Source of the DNA: Ovis canadensis
Taxonomy: Eukaryota > Chordata > Mammalia > Artiodactyla > Bovidae
Direction of reading: 5' to 3'
Length of the DNA stretch: 64,000 nt
Assembly: GCF_042477335.2 (NCBI RefSeq)
Contig: NC_091263.1
Span: forward strand, 74,574,501 to 74,638,500
The first letter of the stretch is position 1; each line of letters begins with the position of its first letter. The notes beneath the pieces were generated by a model, which saw only the letters and a list, made by a program, of their open reading frames with translations, searched no databases and had not been told where the DNA came from. The position numbers and the translations under genes were made by a program. This document shows, one piece after another, positions 1 through 11,544 of the stretch.

Positions 1-521
1 GTGGCATCAGCTGGGGGGCCCACGACTGACCACCTTCCAGCTCAATTGCAGACCACTGATTTTCACCATCATGTGACACCCTCCTTGGTATGAGGACCAA
101 AACTTGAGTCTCTTCCTGGGGTGGTGGGACATCCCCTCTGGTGTGAGGACCAAAACCTGAGTCTGTTCCCAGGGTGGTGGGACAGACCACCCTTGATACC
201 GGCATCCACCAAAATGAAGGGGATGTGCTTCATGTATTCACCCAGACTCCTGTAGGTGGGCTTTGGGCTCGTCTCCAATTTCTCTTCCAGTATGAGCGCT
301 TTTGTGCACGTCTCTGGTAGACACGCCCAGCTTTCTGTCTTGGTACACAGTAAGGAGAGGAATTGTTGGGTCAGAGGTCATGCAAATGATCACATTTATA
401 AGATTATACCAGCGTGACTGTTCTAAACCACACGCCCTTCAGTCTGTGTACTAATACTCAGAATCCTCAGACCTCTTATGTTTGTCCAATAACCCAATCT
501 TGCAGTTTGCTATGGCTTGTG
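1..521. other. Non-coding stretch with a 53-bp tandem pair
   Basis: No gene or known repeat is recognised here. Positions 87-139 and 140-192 are two consecutive copies of a 53-bp unit beginning GGTATGAGG and GGTGTGAGG, differing at a few positions. The short open frame over this pair on the minus strand simply reads the duplicated unit twice, so I do not regard it as a gene. Confidence 0.6.
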
Positions 522-711
522 TTGGGAAAGATTGAAGGCAGGAGGAGAAGGGGACAACAGAGGATGAGATGGTTGGATGGCATCACCGACTTGATGGACG
601 TGAGTTTGAGTAAGCTCCGGGAGCTGGTGATGGACAGGGAGGCCTGGGGTGCTGCAGTCCATGGGGTCGCAAAAAGTTGGACATGACTGAGCGACTGAAC
701 TGAACTGAATA
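522..711 (+). mobile_element. BovB LINE 3' fragment (or BovB-derived SINE)
   Basis: The sequence follows the BovB 3' end in sense: the GGGAAAGATTGAAGGC segment, the arginine-rich RT-tail codons, then the end GACTGAACTGAACTGAA. A short target duplication GCTTGTG lies at 515-521 and again at 712-718, so this is a severely 5'-truncated retroinsertion. BovB-derived non-autonomous ART2-like SINEs share this tail, so the exact family is uncertain. Confidence 0.8.
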
Positions 712-789
712 GCTTGTGTGCATGTCCTGGTGTCATTTATACCCCTGCAGGAGCTTTCTCATCCGTGCCCCAGATGTTTTATCTTCTGC

Positions 790-1080
790 GCATCGGTTTT
801 TTCTTCCTTCTAGCTGATTTGAGCTGGTCTTTATTTAATCTTGATACCAACTTTTTGTCAGTCATGTTTTGAAAATAGAGTCTCATACTGTGACTTTTTT
901 TTAAAACCTGGTTCAAATTGCCTTTTGATTTATAGAAGCTTCCAATCTTAATAATGAATTAAAATACATCAGTCTTTTTCTCTTATGTTAGCACTTTCTG
1001 TACCTTAAGAAATCCTACCTCGAAATCAGAAATTTTCATCTATATTTTCTTCTAAAGATTTTTAAAATTTGGCTTTGACA
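790..1080 (-). mobile_element. Old L1 remnant, ORF2 3' part
   Basis: T-rich text with TTTTTGTCAGTCATG, CTCATACTGTGAC and a following TTTTTTTTAAAA run resembles the antisense of the L1 ORF2 region just 5' of its last conserved block. It is strongly eroded and has no open frame. The assignment rests on recognition of the pattern and is weak. Confidence 0.35.
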
Positions 1081-1474
1081 CAAGCTCTAAATCCATCTGG
1101 AGAGAATTTTAACTTTTTCCGTATGGAGAAACAATTAGTCCAGGTACACAGTGAAAACTCCATGCCTCCCAGCTGGTGTGCCGTGTGACCTGTGTTGCTC
1201 ACAGAGCTCCATATGTACACAGATGTGCTCAGGAACATTCTCTCTGTTCCATTAGTCCATTTTCCTACCCCTGAACTAACAGCACACAGCATCCTTGCTA
1301 AGCTTTATAACGTCTTGGTGCCTCATAGAGCAAGCATACCTCCCTCTTCAGAAACAAATGGACAAGTTCTGCAAAGGATCTTACTGAGTTTTGACTGGTG
1401 TCCTGAATCATTAGATGAGTTGGTGGAGATTATTTATGAAACTAAATGTTTCAAATTATAAACGTGGGATTTCT

Positions 1475-2095
1475 CTTCAGTTGTTTAGGTTTTCTTTCAT
1501 ATCCTGCAGGAAAATTATACACATTTCAGCATATAGGTCTTAACAATTATGGTGAGATTTATCTTGTTCTGTTTGTAGTTTTTGTTGCTACATAAATGGT
1601 AGCAACGGGGCTTCCCAGGTGGCTTGGGGTAAAGAATCCACCTGCCAATACAGGAGACTCGGGTTTGATCCCTGGGTTGGGAAGATCCCCTGGAGAAGCA
1701 AATGGCAACCCATTCCAGTATTCTTGCCTGGAGAATTCTATAAACAGAGGAGACTGGCAGGCTACAGTCTTGGCATCGCAAAGAGTTGGACACGATTGAG
1801 TGACTAAAAAAAAAACCACAACAAAATGGCAGCAACATTTGGTTGACATTGGTACCTGCAAAGTATATATGGAGCTTATATTCAGCTATGTGGCTAAACT
1901 CTAGTAATTTGTCTCCAGATTCTCTTTTTCTAAATAGAAAATCACATCATCTGCAAAAAATAAAAATCTGCTTTAACTTTTCCCTTGCCAATGCATGTCT
2001 TCAATTTCTTTTTTCTCGTCTTATGTCACTCTATGAGGTCTTTAGCTCTTCTGTATGATTTTAAGGTGAATGCATAAATATATTTCTCTTCACCA
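1475..2095 (-). mobile_element. Old L1 remnant, RT region, split by a Bov-tA
   Basis: The antisense of the L1 reverse-transcriptase block is visible on both sides of the SINE at 1607-1823. The clearest part is around 1935-2060, where the ATCACATCATCTGCAAA signature (antisense of the FADD region) is followed by T-rich codons. Many stops are present. The SINE duplicated AAATGG(T/C)AGCAAC of this L1 on insertion. Confidence 0.5.
1607..1823 (+). mobile_element. Bov-tA SINE
   Basis: This is a full-length Bov-tA-type SINE. A tRNA-derived head (GGGCTTCCCAGGTGGC) carries Pol III box B-like text GGGTTTGATCCC, then comes the BovB-derived body with GAAGATCCCCTGGAG, then an A-rich tail near 1805-1823. 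Its target duplication AAATGGTAGCAAC at 1594-1606 recurs at 1824-1836 with one mismatch. It sits in an older L1. Confidence 0.92.
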
Positions 2096-3500
2096 TCCAT
2101 GCATTTTCCTTGGGGATCTCATTCGTGTGCATAACTAACGGCTCCTCAACTCCTTTCAGCCCAGCTTTCCCCTGGCCCAGCGCCCGTATCACCACCTGTC
2201 AAGATGCCCTGGGGATGCCACACAGGAGCTCTCTGCTCACTGAGCTCAGACAGGAAGCTGCTTCCCCTGCAGCGTTCTCTGTCCACTAGGGCCTCCCCGT
2301 CCCCGCAGGAGCCTTGACTTCCCCCCTGCCTCTCTCTAGTTACCATCACCCAACACGTTCCACCTCCAACGGCAATCTCGGTTCTGTCCTCTTCTCTCCC
2401 TTCCCCTGCTCACTCACCAAGTGCCCCCTCACTCAGCACCAAGTGCCCCCTGACTCAGGTGCCATCCAGCTGCAACCAGCCCCTTGCTTCTCCTTATCTG
2501 GGCTGTGCCCTCTTCTAGTCTTTTAGGTGAAGGAGTCTTTCTAAAACATTCAGAGTATCAATCCACTACCTTTGATGGTCTCTCCCTGCTGTTCTCAGGG
2601 TGACTGCAAGGGGACCAACACACTGGCCTCGCAGGCTCCTCACCCGCACCTGCCGCTGCGTACCCTCCCCCACCCCCAGACACTGTGGCTCGGAGGTGTT
2701 CCCCGAGGCCTCACAGTTCTGGTCCCTAACAACCCCTGACATGCGCACAGGTAACATCATCTCACACATCATGGACAGGAGCTCTGCCCTCTTTGGAAAG
2801 CCGGCAGAAGACGCAGCTGCGACAGCAATCGCAGGGCTCGGTGTGTGGCCCAGGACGGGTCCTTACGACCTCACCGAGGCTGGCAGGGATGGGGTGGGTG
2901 CCCCTGGGGCAGGCGGGACATCGGGGTGGAAAGGCAGGAATGGCACCAGCCTCCCTGCCCACCGAGGAGCCTAGAGAGGGGCCAGGGGCCAGCTGCAGCC
3001 CCTCACCCACCTGACCAGGCCAGGCCGCCAGGAAGGGAGAACTTGTTCCCGGCCCCTCCCGCCTACCCCTCTACCCTCCAGCACTGCGAGGCAGGGGCCC
3101 AGCACTGAAGGTCCCGCAGGCCCAGGCACCAGCGTGGCCTGGCCACGTGCACTGAGCCCTTCCGGAGCCCAGCGATTCCTGGCGGCATTGCCTGTGCCGA
3201 GGGCCAGGGTGTCGGCTGGCGGAAGCCAGTGCTGGGGACCGGAAGTGTGATGGCGTCCCCACCCTGGTGGACCTCGCCAGGCACCTGGAGAAGAGCACCA
3301 TGTCCGGTCCCTACGCGGCCCACCCTCCTGCACCCGCAGCTCGCCTGGCTGGGTGTGCAGGGCCTGGTGCCCCATCCGGTGGCTGGGTGTGCAGGCAGGC
3401 GGGCTAACAACGACATCAGTAACAACATCTGTCAGACGCTTACGATGCAGTTGGCTCCGAGCTGAGCGTGGCAGACGCATTATCTCAGTCGACCGCACGG
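2096..3500. other. GC-rich stretch, nothing recognised
   Basis: The first part is moderately C-rich and pyrimidine-biased, then GC-rich. Several open frames overlap in different phases on both strands. None shows a recognisable domain, a consistent start context or splice structure. I see no known repeat. Confidence 0.5.
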
Positions 3501-3504
3501 CAGC

Positions 3505-3660
3505 TCCCTCAGCACTTGTTTCTTCCAAGAGTCTTTAGAATTCACGAGCCTCTCATTGTTACACGTGAGCAAATTGAGCTCCAGAGACGGAGGCTGCCAG
3601 GCCAAGGTCACCTAGCAACTTGGCGGTGCGTGAGGCTGCCCGTGGACACCGGCCTCTGGA
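3505..3660 (+). repeat. MIR SINE fragment
   Basis: The segment TTACACGTGAGCAAATTGAG...CCAGAG...CCAAGGTCACCTAGCAA matches the well-known MIR core in sense orientation. It is an old mammalian SINE with substantial divergence. Boundaries are approximate. Confidence 0.7.
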
Positions 3661-5012
3661 GCTGGGCATCCCTCCTTTCTCCAAGATGGGTGCTCCCCCA
3701 GCCCTGCTCTCCCCCCACCCCCGTACCCCCATGCCCTCAGGGCTCCAGGCCGCTGAGCTTTCCGGGCAGTCCCCCTGAGGCGCCGTTTCGGACAGTGACC
3801 GGATGTGGTTCTGTCGGGGCTGGCACTGGCCATCAGGGCCTGCCCAGTAGCTGGCTAAAGGGTCCACATAAAGTGGGGTCAAGGGTCAGAGCATGTCTGC
3901 TAGAGGCCAGCATGTGGCAGGGGTCAAAGTCAGGGTGCAACTTGGGTCAGGGGTCGGAATATGTCTGGGTTCCTGAGTGACCACGTGGCTGGCCAAGAGT
4001 CAGTGTGGGAATGAGGTCAGGGGTCATGGCCAGCCACTGTCATGAAACTGACCCCAGAAAGGACCACAGCCTCTTCGCCCTTCCCTGTGACCAGGTGGGA
4101 GTGAGTCCCCAGGTCAGCTGGTGTGAGGCCCCAGGGCCAGCTAGCCCACAAGGGTCCTCCATGGAAGGTGTGCTGCTGGGCTGGGCAGGAGCATCTCAAG
4201 AGGAGAAGAGGGGTCTGTAAGGCAGCTCCAGCCCCTGGCCCCTCTCACCCCCTCTACAGTGGCCACCGTGACCAATCCTCCCCCCTTGGCTCCATCAGTG
4301 GCCCCTTGTGGATATGGCTGCATTTCCTGTGGACCCAAATGCAGCCTCCAGCGGCCCAAGACCCCAAACCAGCTGCCAGGCGGTTATTGCTTTCCTACCC
4401 CTTCCCCAGGGTCCCTGCTGCAGGAGGTTTCTGGCCCCCAACTTGGAAATCCTCTTCGCCCCTCAGAGGCACTCCTGACCCCTTCAAGCCCTGCCATATC
4501 CCCAGCAGGGCGCTCACCTCCTGGGCCCCCCGGTACTCACACCACCCAGGCTCATCTCTGTGGCATTCAGGCCACAGGTGTGGGGCGGGGGGGGGCGGGG
4601 CACAGGAAGGGTCAGAAGGTTCGGGACCTTGGTGGTGAGCGGCAGCAACTCCTCTGGAGGAAGAAAGCTTCTGATTGCACCTCAGAGAGGGCTCAGCTGG
4701 CGTATGTGTCTGCCAGCCCCCTAATTCGAGAGACCCTTTGTAAGGGGTGATAGCAAGCTTCAGGCCCAGAGTGGATCCAGGGGAGGATCCAGCCCCATGG
4801 CTGGGTTGCAGCTCAGCTCTTCTCTCATGACTACCCTGCTGTGTGGGTTCCTCTCCACCCCAAAACGCCAGGAGGATCAGGAGTGGGTCCCCCCAACCAG
4901 GTGCTGCCCAGGCCTGGCAACCCTGGCAGGCCCCCTCTCCAGGGGCTGCAGGATCCCTGCCCAGGCCTCATAGTCTGCCGGGGAGTTGGACTCGTTAAAA
5001 ATAATAGCCTGG
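3661..5012. other. GC-rich stretch, nothing recognised
   Basis: This is unique-looking GC-rich DNA. A G-rich patch near 4577-4600 (GGGGCGGGGGGGGCGGGG) and C-rich stretches keep several frames open, but I recognise no protein or repeat family. Confidence 0.45.
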
Positions 5013-5022
5013 CTGGAGTCAT

Positions 5023-5125
5023 ACGGATATGAGTTCGAGTAGGCTCCAGGAGCTGGTGACGGAAGCCTGGCGTGCTGCAGTCCACGGGGTCACGGAGTCG
5101 GGCACAACTGAGCGACTGAATTGAA
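5023..5125 (+). mobile_element. BovB-tail / Bov SINE fragment
   Basis: This short insertion starts inside the BovB 3' region (GATATGAGTTCGAGTAGGC) and ends GAGCGACTGAATTGAA. An exact 10-bp target duplication CTGGAGTCAT lies at 5013-5022 and 5126-5135, so this is a complete, extremely 5'-truncated retroinsertion of about 100 bp. Confidence 0.85.
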
Positions 5126-5135
5126 CTGGAGTCAT

Positions 5136-5886
5136 TAGCTTCCCATGCAGAGCCAGTCGGCTTCCTCAGCAGCAATCAAGCCTGGCCCCTGGGGACCCCT
5201 CTTCCCAAGGAGAGGTGACACTAGGGATCAGAGCCCACCTGGTAATGACTCATGAGCAGTATAGCCCCAAGCCTTCTGCAAAGGGCACTCGGAGGTTGAA
5301 AACAGCCCCGGGGCCAAGGCAATCGCTCCCCACTTTCGTGGCAGGGAGATCGGGGCTCAGAGAGGCAAAGCGTCTGCAGACACGAGGCACAGCTGTGTCT
5401 GGGAGCCTGCCGTGGGAGCAGGGCCCTGGGCCTGCCACCATCGGGGTGGGCCTGGGGCTCAGGGTTGGGTGTGCTGGCTGGTGACACAGGGCCTAGCACC
5501 TGTCGGGCCAGAGAAGGTGAGGGCATTGAGGGGACTGCGCCTGGGCAGGGTGTGGGACAGGCTCCCGGCCAGAAGCAGGCTGTCACTGGCCTATGGCAGG
5601 GGGCGGGGGTGGGGGGGGACAGGACCACCCAGGTGGAAGTCTAGGCAGGTGGGCTGCCAGAGCTCCCAAGGCCAACAGCACAGCAGGTGACCCCATCCCA
5701 CCTGCCCTTCCGGGCTGGCTCCTGAGCACTGGCTGCTCCCAGCAAGCACCACAGGTGCTGAAACACCCCCACACAAGAGCCAAGACCTTCCCCGGGATCT
5801 GGGAGGACCTGGCCACCTGCCATGGGAGATCCTGGCATGCTGAGAGGTGCCCGATGGGCCTTTCTGTCCCAAATACAGGGAGCCCA
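5136..5886. other. GC-rich stretch, possible MIR trace
   Basis: A GGGAGATCGGGGCTCAGAGAGG segment around 5345 resembles an eroded MIR core, but I would not insist on it. The rest is unique-looking GC-rich DNA with overlapping accidental open frames, including a 290-codon minus-strand frame at 5583-6455 that I reject as a gene. Confidence 0.4.
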
Positions 5887-6022
5887 CATGCCACTGTGGG
5901 CTGAATGTCCGTGTCCCTGGATTTAGGGGAATCCCTGACCCCAGTGTGGCTGCACTTGGGGAGGGGGCAATCAAGGTCACAAGAGGTCACCAGGGTAGGG
6001 CATGATCCTTCCAAGAAGGGGG
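5887..6022 (+). repeat. MaLR (MLT1/MST-like) LTR fragment
   Basis: GGGCTGAATGTCCGTGTCCC, then a CCTGACCCCAGTGTGGC segment, then GAGGTCACCAGGGTAGGG and a CATGATCC follow the order of the conserved 5' half of ERVL-MaLR LTRs in sense. The copy is old and truncated. Subfamily is not determined. Confidence 0.6.
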
Positions 6023-6945
6023 GGAGCCCAGTTCCACAACTCACCCCCCACCACACCCACAAGGAGGAAGAGGTTGTGGGAGGGTGTCTGCAGTGGGGGG
6101 TGGGGGTGGGGGGGCAGCTGGGAATCATGTGGGAAGGAAGAGGGGATGAGGAGGATCCTTGCTCCTCAAAGACTGTGCACCTGGGGGACCCAGGCCACCC
6201 CAGGACCTCACACCACACACAGGAGACCCTGGAGCCTTGGGAGCATCGAGGTCCAAATCTGACCCTAAGCATCTGACCCTCTGTAGTCATGTTGGCATCA
6301 ATCAACGTGGACTTTAGGCCGGCAGAGTCCTGTGAGGGCCACCAGGGCCCACAGGTGTTAAGGAAAGGAGTCCACTGAGCACAGAGGAGCTCTGTCAACT
6401 TGCGAGCCATGAATGACACAGAGAACCACCACCGCCAGACTACGCCAGGCCCCACCTCGCAGACCTTTCAGGTCACATGGAAAGATGGTGGGTTTAGCAT
6501 TTTCACCGACCAGGTTCATAGAGGCCCCAGTCTGGAGCTGAGAAGCACAGTGGCCCACTGGACACCCACTGGTGCAAGCCTCTGGGAAGCCTGCCCTGCC
6601 CAAACTGACTTGCACACCCTCTCCAGACCTACACATCCTTCCCAGGAGCCTGGCAGCGTGCGGGGCAAGTGCGCATGGCCGCCCCCTATCCCAGCGCCAG
6701 CCCGGGGAGTCGGGAGGGTCCCCTCTGGAGGGAGAGGCTAGAGCAAGCTGAGAGGAGGTGGGCGTTGCAGGCGGCCCTGCTAGAAGCTTTCAAGCCCAAG
6801 GACGGTGGGGACCAGGTGCTTGGAGCGGGACCAGAGGGGCTGAGACGAGCTCACGGGCCTGGCCATGGAGAGGGCGGGTGATGGAGGGCAGGGCCCTGCC
6901 AGAGAGAGAACGAGGCGGAAGGACCAGGTTAGGGAGGAAGGGTGC
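6023..6945. other. GC-rich stretch, nothing recognised
   Basis: G-rich near 6090-6115 and otherwise unique-looking. Short overlapping open frames exist but none resembles a known protein. Confidence 0.4.
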
Positions 6946-7112
6946 CACAGGTGGTGGGCGGGGCAAACCCTGACATGACCACGCCCCCACAGGTGGTGGG
7001 CGGGTAAACCCTGACGTGATCATGCCCTCCACTCAAGATGGGTGGGGCAAACCTGACGTGGCCACGCCCTCCACAGGTGGTGTGCGGGGCAAACCCCGTC
7101 ACGGCCAAGCTC
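6946..7112 (+). repeat. Tandem repeat, ~40-43 bp unit, 4 copies
   Basis: Four head-to-tail units of the form ACAGGTGGTGGGCGGGGC, AAACCCTGACRTGA, CCACGCCC start near 6946, 6990, 7033 and 7073. The third unit is the most divergent (CAAGATGGGTGGGGC). Each unit contains a TGACRTGA/TGACGTGG-like octamer next to CACGCCC. Whether these act as CREB/ATF-like or GC-box sites cannot be told from sequence. Confidence 0.85.
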
Positions 7113-9939
7113 TTCGGAACGCCAGCTTCAGCCAGCCCAGGGCTGGAGGGCAGGCCCACCAGACAGAAGGACCCTCTCACGTCTGAGTGCCTATGAAAAG
7201 AGGGCCCGCTGCGGAACCGAGTGGCGGGATCACTTTGGGCAACTACTGAGACACAATCTGGAAAAGAAAAGGCTTTCTGGCAATGTCACCGAAGGGAAGA
7301 AACCAATGAAGGTTAACAGATGTGATGACAAAGAGACTTGAAAACGTCTGTGTGCGAAAGACCTCCAGACCCCAGAGCAAACGAAGCGTCGGAGGCAGAA
7401 AAGCCACGCATAAGCAAGTCACAGGGAGCGCTTTCAAAGGCCAATAGCCACATGAGAATCCTTCCAGAGTAATTACAGGAACTCTAAGAAATGTTAGGAC
7501 GGGGTGTTATTTTTCATCCGTGTGGCTGGCATATTAAAGAGCTGGCAGGTGGGTCTGGAGGCTGTGAAGAAGCCTGCGCTCGGTGCACGGCTAGGGCCTG
7601 GTCGCCATAACCTTCTGGAGAGTGACTTAGAAATTGCTCTCAAACATGGGTCTGTTCCCTCAGCCCTGAGGCTTTGCTTCCACACCCAGGACGACTGCTA
7701 ACTGAGAAGCAATTTGGGCTCGGGGAGGAGCATCTCTGTGGTGAAAATGGGTCCACAGAGACCTATTAGGGGAGCAGAACAGGGGTGGGCTGCAAACCTA
7801 ACCCTCAGGGTGGCCCAAGCTCCGCCTGCCTGCGGGGACCACCGGGGCCCTGAGCCGAGCATCCTCACCAGGGGCTTGGCTGGTGGGCGCCAGGCCGGTA
7901 GTAGGGGACCTGCCGGGGAGACCCGCAGTGGTGAGCGGGTCTTCTATCCAGTTCAGAAGAGCTGATGGAAGCCTTCGCTCCCAGGCTGGCCGGGTCGCCT
8001 GGAGACAGGCTGTGAAGGGCGAGGTGTTCGCAGTGTTACTTCACGCGCTTCTGTGTGATTGCCAGAAAGCATGTAGTACTCTCGCAACTAAAGTCCCAAA
8101 TGAAGATTTCTGTTTCTGCGACAAAAGCAAAATCAGGCCTGGCCCGGGTGGCACACATGGCGACTGCTGGCACTCATCCCCATCACGTTGGTTACTGCCA
8201 GGCTGGCCTGGATAGAGCCTGAGGTCGGCTGGGGGCTGGGTGGGTGGGCAGCTGCGGGGTAAGTGGGGGTAAGTGGAGGCTGGAGCTGCCCAGACCTGCT
8301 CCTGAGAGCAGAGGGAGGAGGGACGGTTCTCCACCCAAGGGCTGGGCAGTGCTGTTTCAAGGACACCCTGGGCCAAGCAGAGGGGCCAAGAAGGAGAGTC
8401 CAGGGCTGGCCAGAGGGATGGGGACAGGGGACAGGGGCGCTGCATCTCGCCTGGGAGGGGGTGGGGCTGTGGGCAGCAGTGAGAGGGTGCAGAGTAGAGG
8501 AGGGGTGGAGGAGGGGAGGATTCGCTTGCCCAGGGGAGGGGTGCAGAGGCCAGGACAAGGCACAGGGTCCCCCAAACGATGGCTGCACTGCACACTTTTC
8601 CACCTGCTGGCTCAGCGCTGTGCATTGCGGGATCTGAATGAGATGGTTTTAACATTTACGAAACACCCACAGAACAGTAAGATTCACACAGAAAGGATGC
8701 TCCTCAGAACCTGAAAAGGACTGCCTGGTGGTGGGGGAGCCTGAGACAGGCAATCTCTCAAGTGGGGGGCCCTGTGGGCACCAGCCCTTGGGGGAGGACA
8801 CCCAGGTCTCCCACGGGGGGAGCTGCCCACTGTCAGGAGTGAGTCCACTCCCGCCAGCGCGGGAGAGAGGCGCCAAGAATGGAAGGAAAATGCTGCCTCC
8901 CCTTAGTCCCGCCCCGCCCCATCCAGACGCAGGGGCCTCAGCTGTGGGTTTCTCTGCACCCCCGCCCTACAACCCGGGACAGACGCAGACGTCTCGGGGC
9001 TTGGAGTCCACCAGCAGACCTTAAGCCGCAGCAGGAGTCTCGCCTCTGGGCTGGGTTCTGGGTAGTTAACCAGTTTCCCGGTGTCCCATAGCAAATATGG
9101 GTCCCCAAGGGTCCTCCGAGCCCAGCCGCTGAGGCGTTTGCCTTGTGCTGACCCCAGGGCACTCGTCTCAGGGGCTTCCAGCAGGCGGTGAAATCTAGTC
9201 AGAAAGGGACCCTCACGTTTCCCCTTAATCCTGGATCTTATTGTTAACAAAAGGCAGATCCCGATTTGGCAGGTATGGGAGAGGGAGAGACCGCGAATCT
9301 CCCGAGGCTGCGGTAGCACCCTTTCCGAGGTCCGCATGACCACCAGGCTCCTCTGCCTCTGTCTTCACCCCCTGCTTCCATGAGGCATCTCGCTGTCGAA
9401 CACACTCTTCCACGTGTCACCTGCCCATTTTCGTGTCCAGTTATTCCAGGGCCCAAGGACTGTTCAGCTCCTCACACAGCCCTGGAGCTCGTCCGCGGTC
9501 ACAGGGTCTTCAGGGTGGGCGTGTCCCTTCCCTGCAGGAGCCCCACTTGGTCAGCAGTGGCTCTCTCATCCCCCCCTAAAAGGGCTCACCAGTGCTGGCA
9601 ATACCCACCTGTCTAATTCTCGCCAAGGTGGCGGCTGGAGAGACCCACTGCAGTTTATTTTGCATTTTTCTAATAAATAGGGCGTTTTCCTCACATGTTC
9701 ATTAGCCTTTGGTGTTTCTTCTCCATAGAGTTCTTATGTGCTCCATTAAGGCAATATTTTGAAACTATACTTTTTGTTCTGTTATGCAGTAATACCTAAT
9801 TCAATCTATTTATTACATTTTCTAACTGGTGTGGAGCAATGCAAATGATTTTCAGAAGTGAATCTTGTGCCCACCAACCTCACTCAATTATTAGGTTTTA
9901 GGGTTTGTATTGTGACGCTTCTTTCATACGTCGTTGGTA
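7113..9939. other. Mostly GC-rich non-repetitive DNA
   Basis: I see no reliable gene or repeat. 8230-8560 is purine-rich on the plus strand and keeps opposite-strand frames open. 9650-9900 turns AT-rich. A few canonical splice-like GTAAGT and AG motifs occur but do not define an exon with a recognisable product. Confidence 0.4.
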
Positions 9940-10238
9940 TTCAGTCACTAAGTTGGGTCTGACTCTTTGGGACCCCATGAACTGTAGCTGGCCAGGCTCC
10001 TCTGTCCTGCATTATCTCCCAAGGTTGCTCACACCCATGCCCACCGAGCCGGTGATGCCATCCAGCCATCTCGTCGTCTGCTGCCCTCTTCCCCTGCCAT
10101 CAGTGTTTCCCAGCAGAAGGGTCTTTTCCGATGACTTGGCTCTTCGCACCAGGTGGCCAAAGTGCAGCAGCTTCAGCTTCAGTCCTGCCGATGAACGTCC
10201 AGGGTGGGTTTCCTTAGGGTGGTCTGCTTGGATCTCCC
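9940..10238 (-). mobile_element. BovB LINE 3' end
   Basis: The antisense of the BovB 3' end starts with TTCAGTCACTAAGTTGGGTC and runs through the conserved RT-tail block (TTTCCCAGCA, ACCAGGTGGCCAAAG). It is 5'-truncated and diverged. The minus-strand frame across 10012-10362 reads BovB codons at first and then leaves the element. Confidence 0.85.
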
Positions 10239-10639
10239 CGTGAGCCGCAATAAGAGGAAACAGCAAGGACGGGCCTCCAGCCATAGAAACAACAAACGCC
10301 AGGAACCAGCCCCAGGCCCACACCAGAGTCCACGGAAGGGAGCCAGGCCTTTCTTCCCCCAAACACAGGCTTATTAGGAAACCACAGTAATTAAAGACAG
10401 TCTATCAGAGTAGGAGCTTTTCAAAAAACCACAAAATACAATAATAGGCAGTGCACAAACGGCCACGACCCCCACGGGAAAGCTGTTACACCACAGAAGC
10501 CATGATACGCTGCTGGTGAGGTGACAGACCAGCACACACGTGGGGCTGGGAAACGGTGCTCACTGAAAACCTCCAGTGAGTCCCCTGTGTCCTGCCGTGC
10601 ACAAGAGTAGACTCCAAAGGGTATCCGTGCCTAGATCTG
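10239..10639. other. Stretch without recognised feature
   Basis: Low-divergence repeat families are absent. The composition is mixed. Nothing supports a gene. Confidence 0.4.
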
Positions 10640-11260
10640 AAAAGAAGTGTGCTTACCATCAGGGAAAGAGTAAGAAAACGTCTTCAGTGGTGTTGGGGTA
10701 GGAATGAGCTTCTTGACCAAGGCAGAAAGGATAAGCTTAGTTTCACTAAAATAAGTGCGAGTTTTCAGAGGGAAAAAGACGCCATCAACAAAGCTAACAG
10801 TTCTGTGAGAACTAAAGGCGAATCCATATCTAGCTATAAAAGGACCTCGCCGGAGTCAGTAGAAAAAGGACAAAGATCTGAAATAGAACATAGCAAAGGA
10901 TATGAGCAGGCAATCCAGAGAAAGATAGATCCAAGTAACAAACATGGAAACGTCATAAAGCTCATGAAAACTCAGGGAAAGCACATTAAGACAATAACAG
11001 GATGCCCGTCAACGCCCACCTCCTTGCTGGGAAATGTGAATTGTGACGGAACATCAGGGTTGGTGGGAGCGTGGAGTAACGGGCCTCCCTGCACGTGGAG
11101 GGGCGTGAGCTGCCACAGACCCACCGAGAACAGCCTGGTGTTGCCCATGTGGCTGAGGGTGTGCACACGCCCCGTGACCCGGGTGTCCCAGCGCTGGGTG
11201 TCGACCTAGAGAGCCCCTCACGCGTGTGCAGAGGGGCAAACAGACAACGGTAGTCGCCGT
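10640..11260 (+). mobile_element. Old L1 remnant (3' end of ORF2 to 3' UTR)
   Basis: Sense L1 text is visible as GCCATCAACAAAGCTAACAG, GATATGAGCAGGCAATCCAG and GGTTGGTGGGAGCG, in the order expected near the end of ORF2. The downstream part is unusually CpG-rich for L1. The open frame at 10649-11209 is not the ORF2 frame over its whole length, and I do not treat it as a gene. Confidence 0.6.
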
Positions 11261-11544
11261 CTGCGGCCGCCAAGAATGGCAGCAGGGGGCGGGAGCCGCC
11301 CAGGCGCTCGTCCACAGGAGAGCCGACGCGCGTGCCACAGGCTGCGCAGGCTCACGCGGCGGAGACGCCCGGCGGGAGGTACCGGCATCCGCGTGCCGCC
11401 AAGCACAGCGGGCGACGGCACGAGACGCACAGGCTGAGGATGCAACGTTCCACACGCTGTTCGTGGACACGTCCGCGTGCAGTGAAAGTGTAAACGGAAG
11501 GGCCCAAGAATGAGAGCAAAGATCCGCAGATCACTTCCTGGCAA
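11261..11544. other. CpG-dense short stretch
   Basis: Positions about 11,255-11,480 are packed with CpG (GCGGCGGAGACGCCCGGCGG and neighbours). This could be a small CpG island or a CpG-enriched old repeat. No exon is recognised. Confidence 0.4.

Noticed and set aside
1607-1700. tRNA genes in the Bov-tA and CHR SINE heads (also near 24.47, 41.4, 45.14, 60.96 and 61.22 kb)
   Set aside because: Box A/B-like words are present because the SINEs derive from tRNA. The cloverleaf is degenerate and each head continues into a SINE body.
5583-6455. 290-codon minus-strand frame
   Set aside because: It crosses a MaLR fragment and G-rich low-complexity DNA. There is no recognisable protein and competing frames exist.
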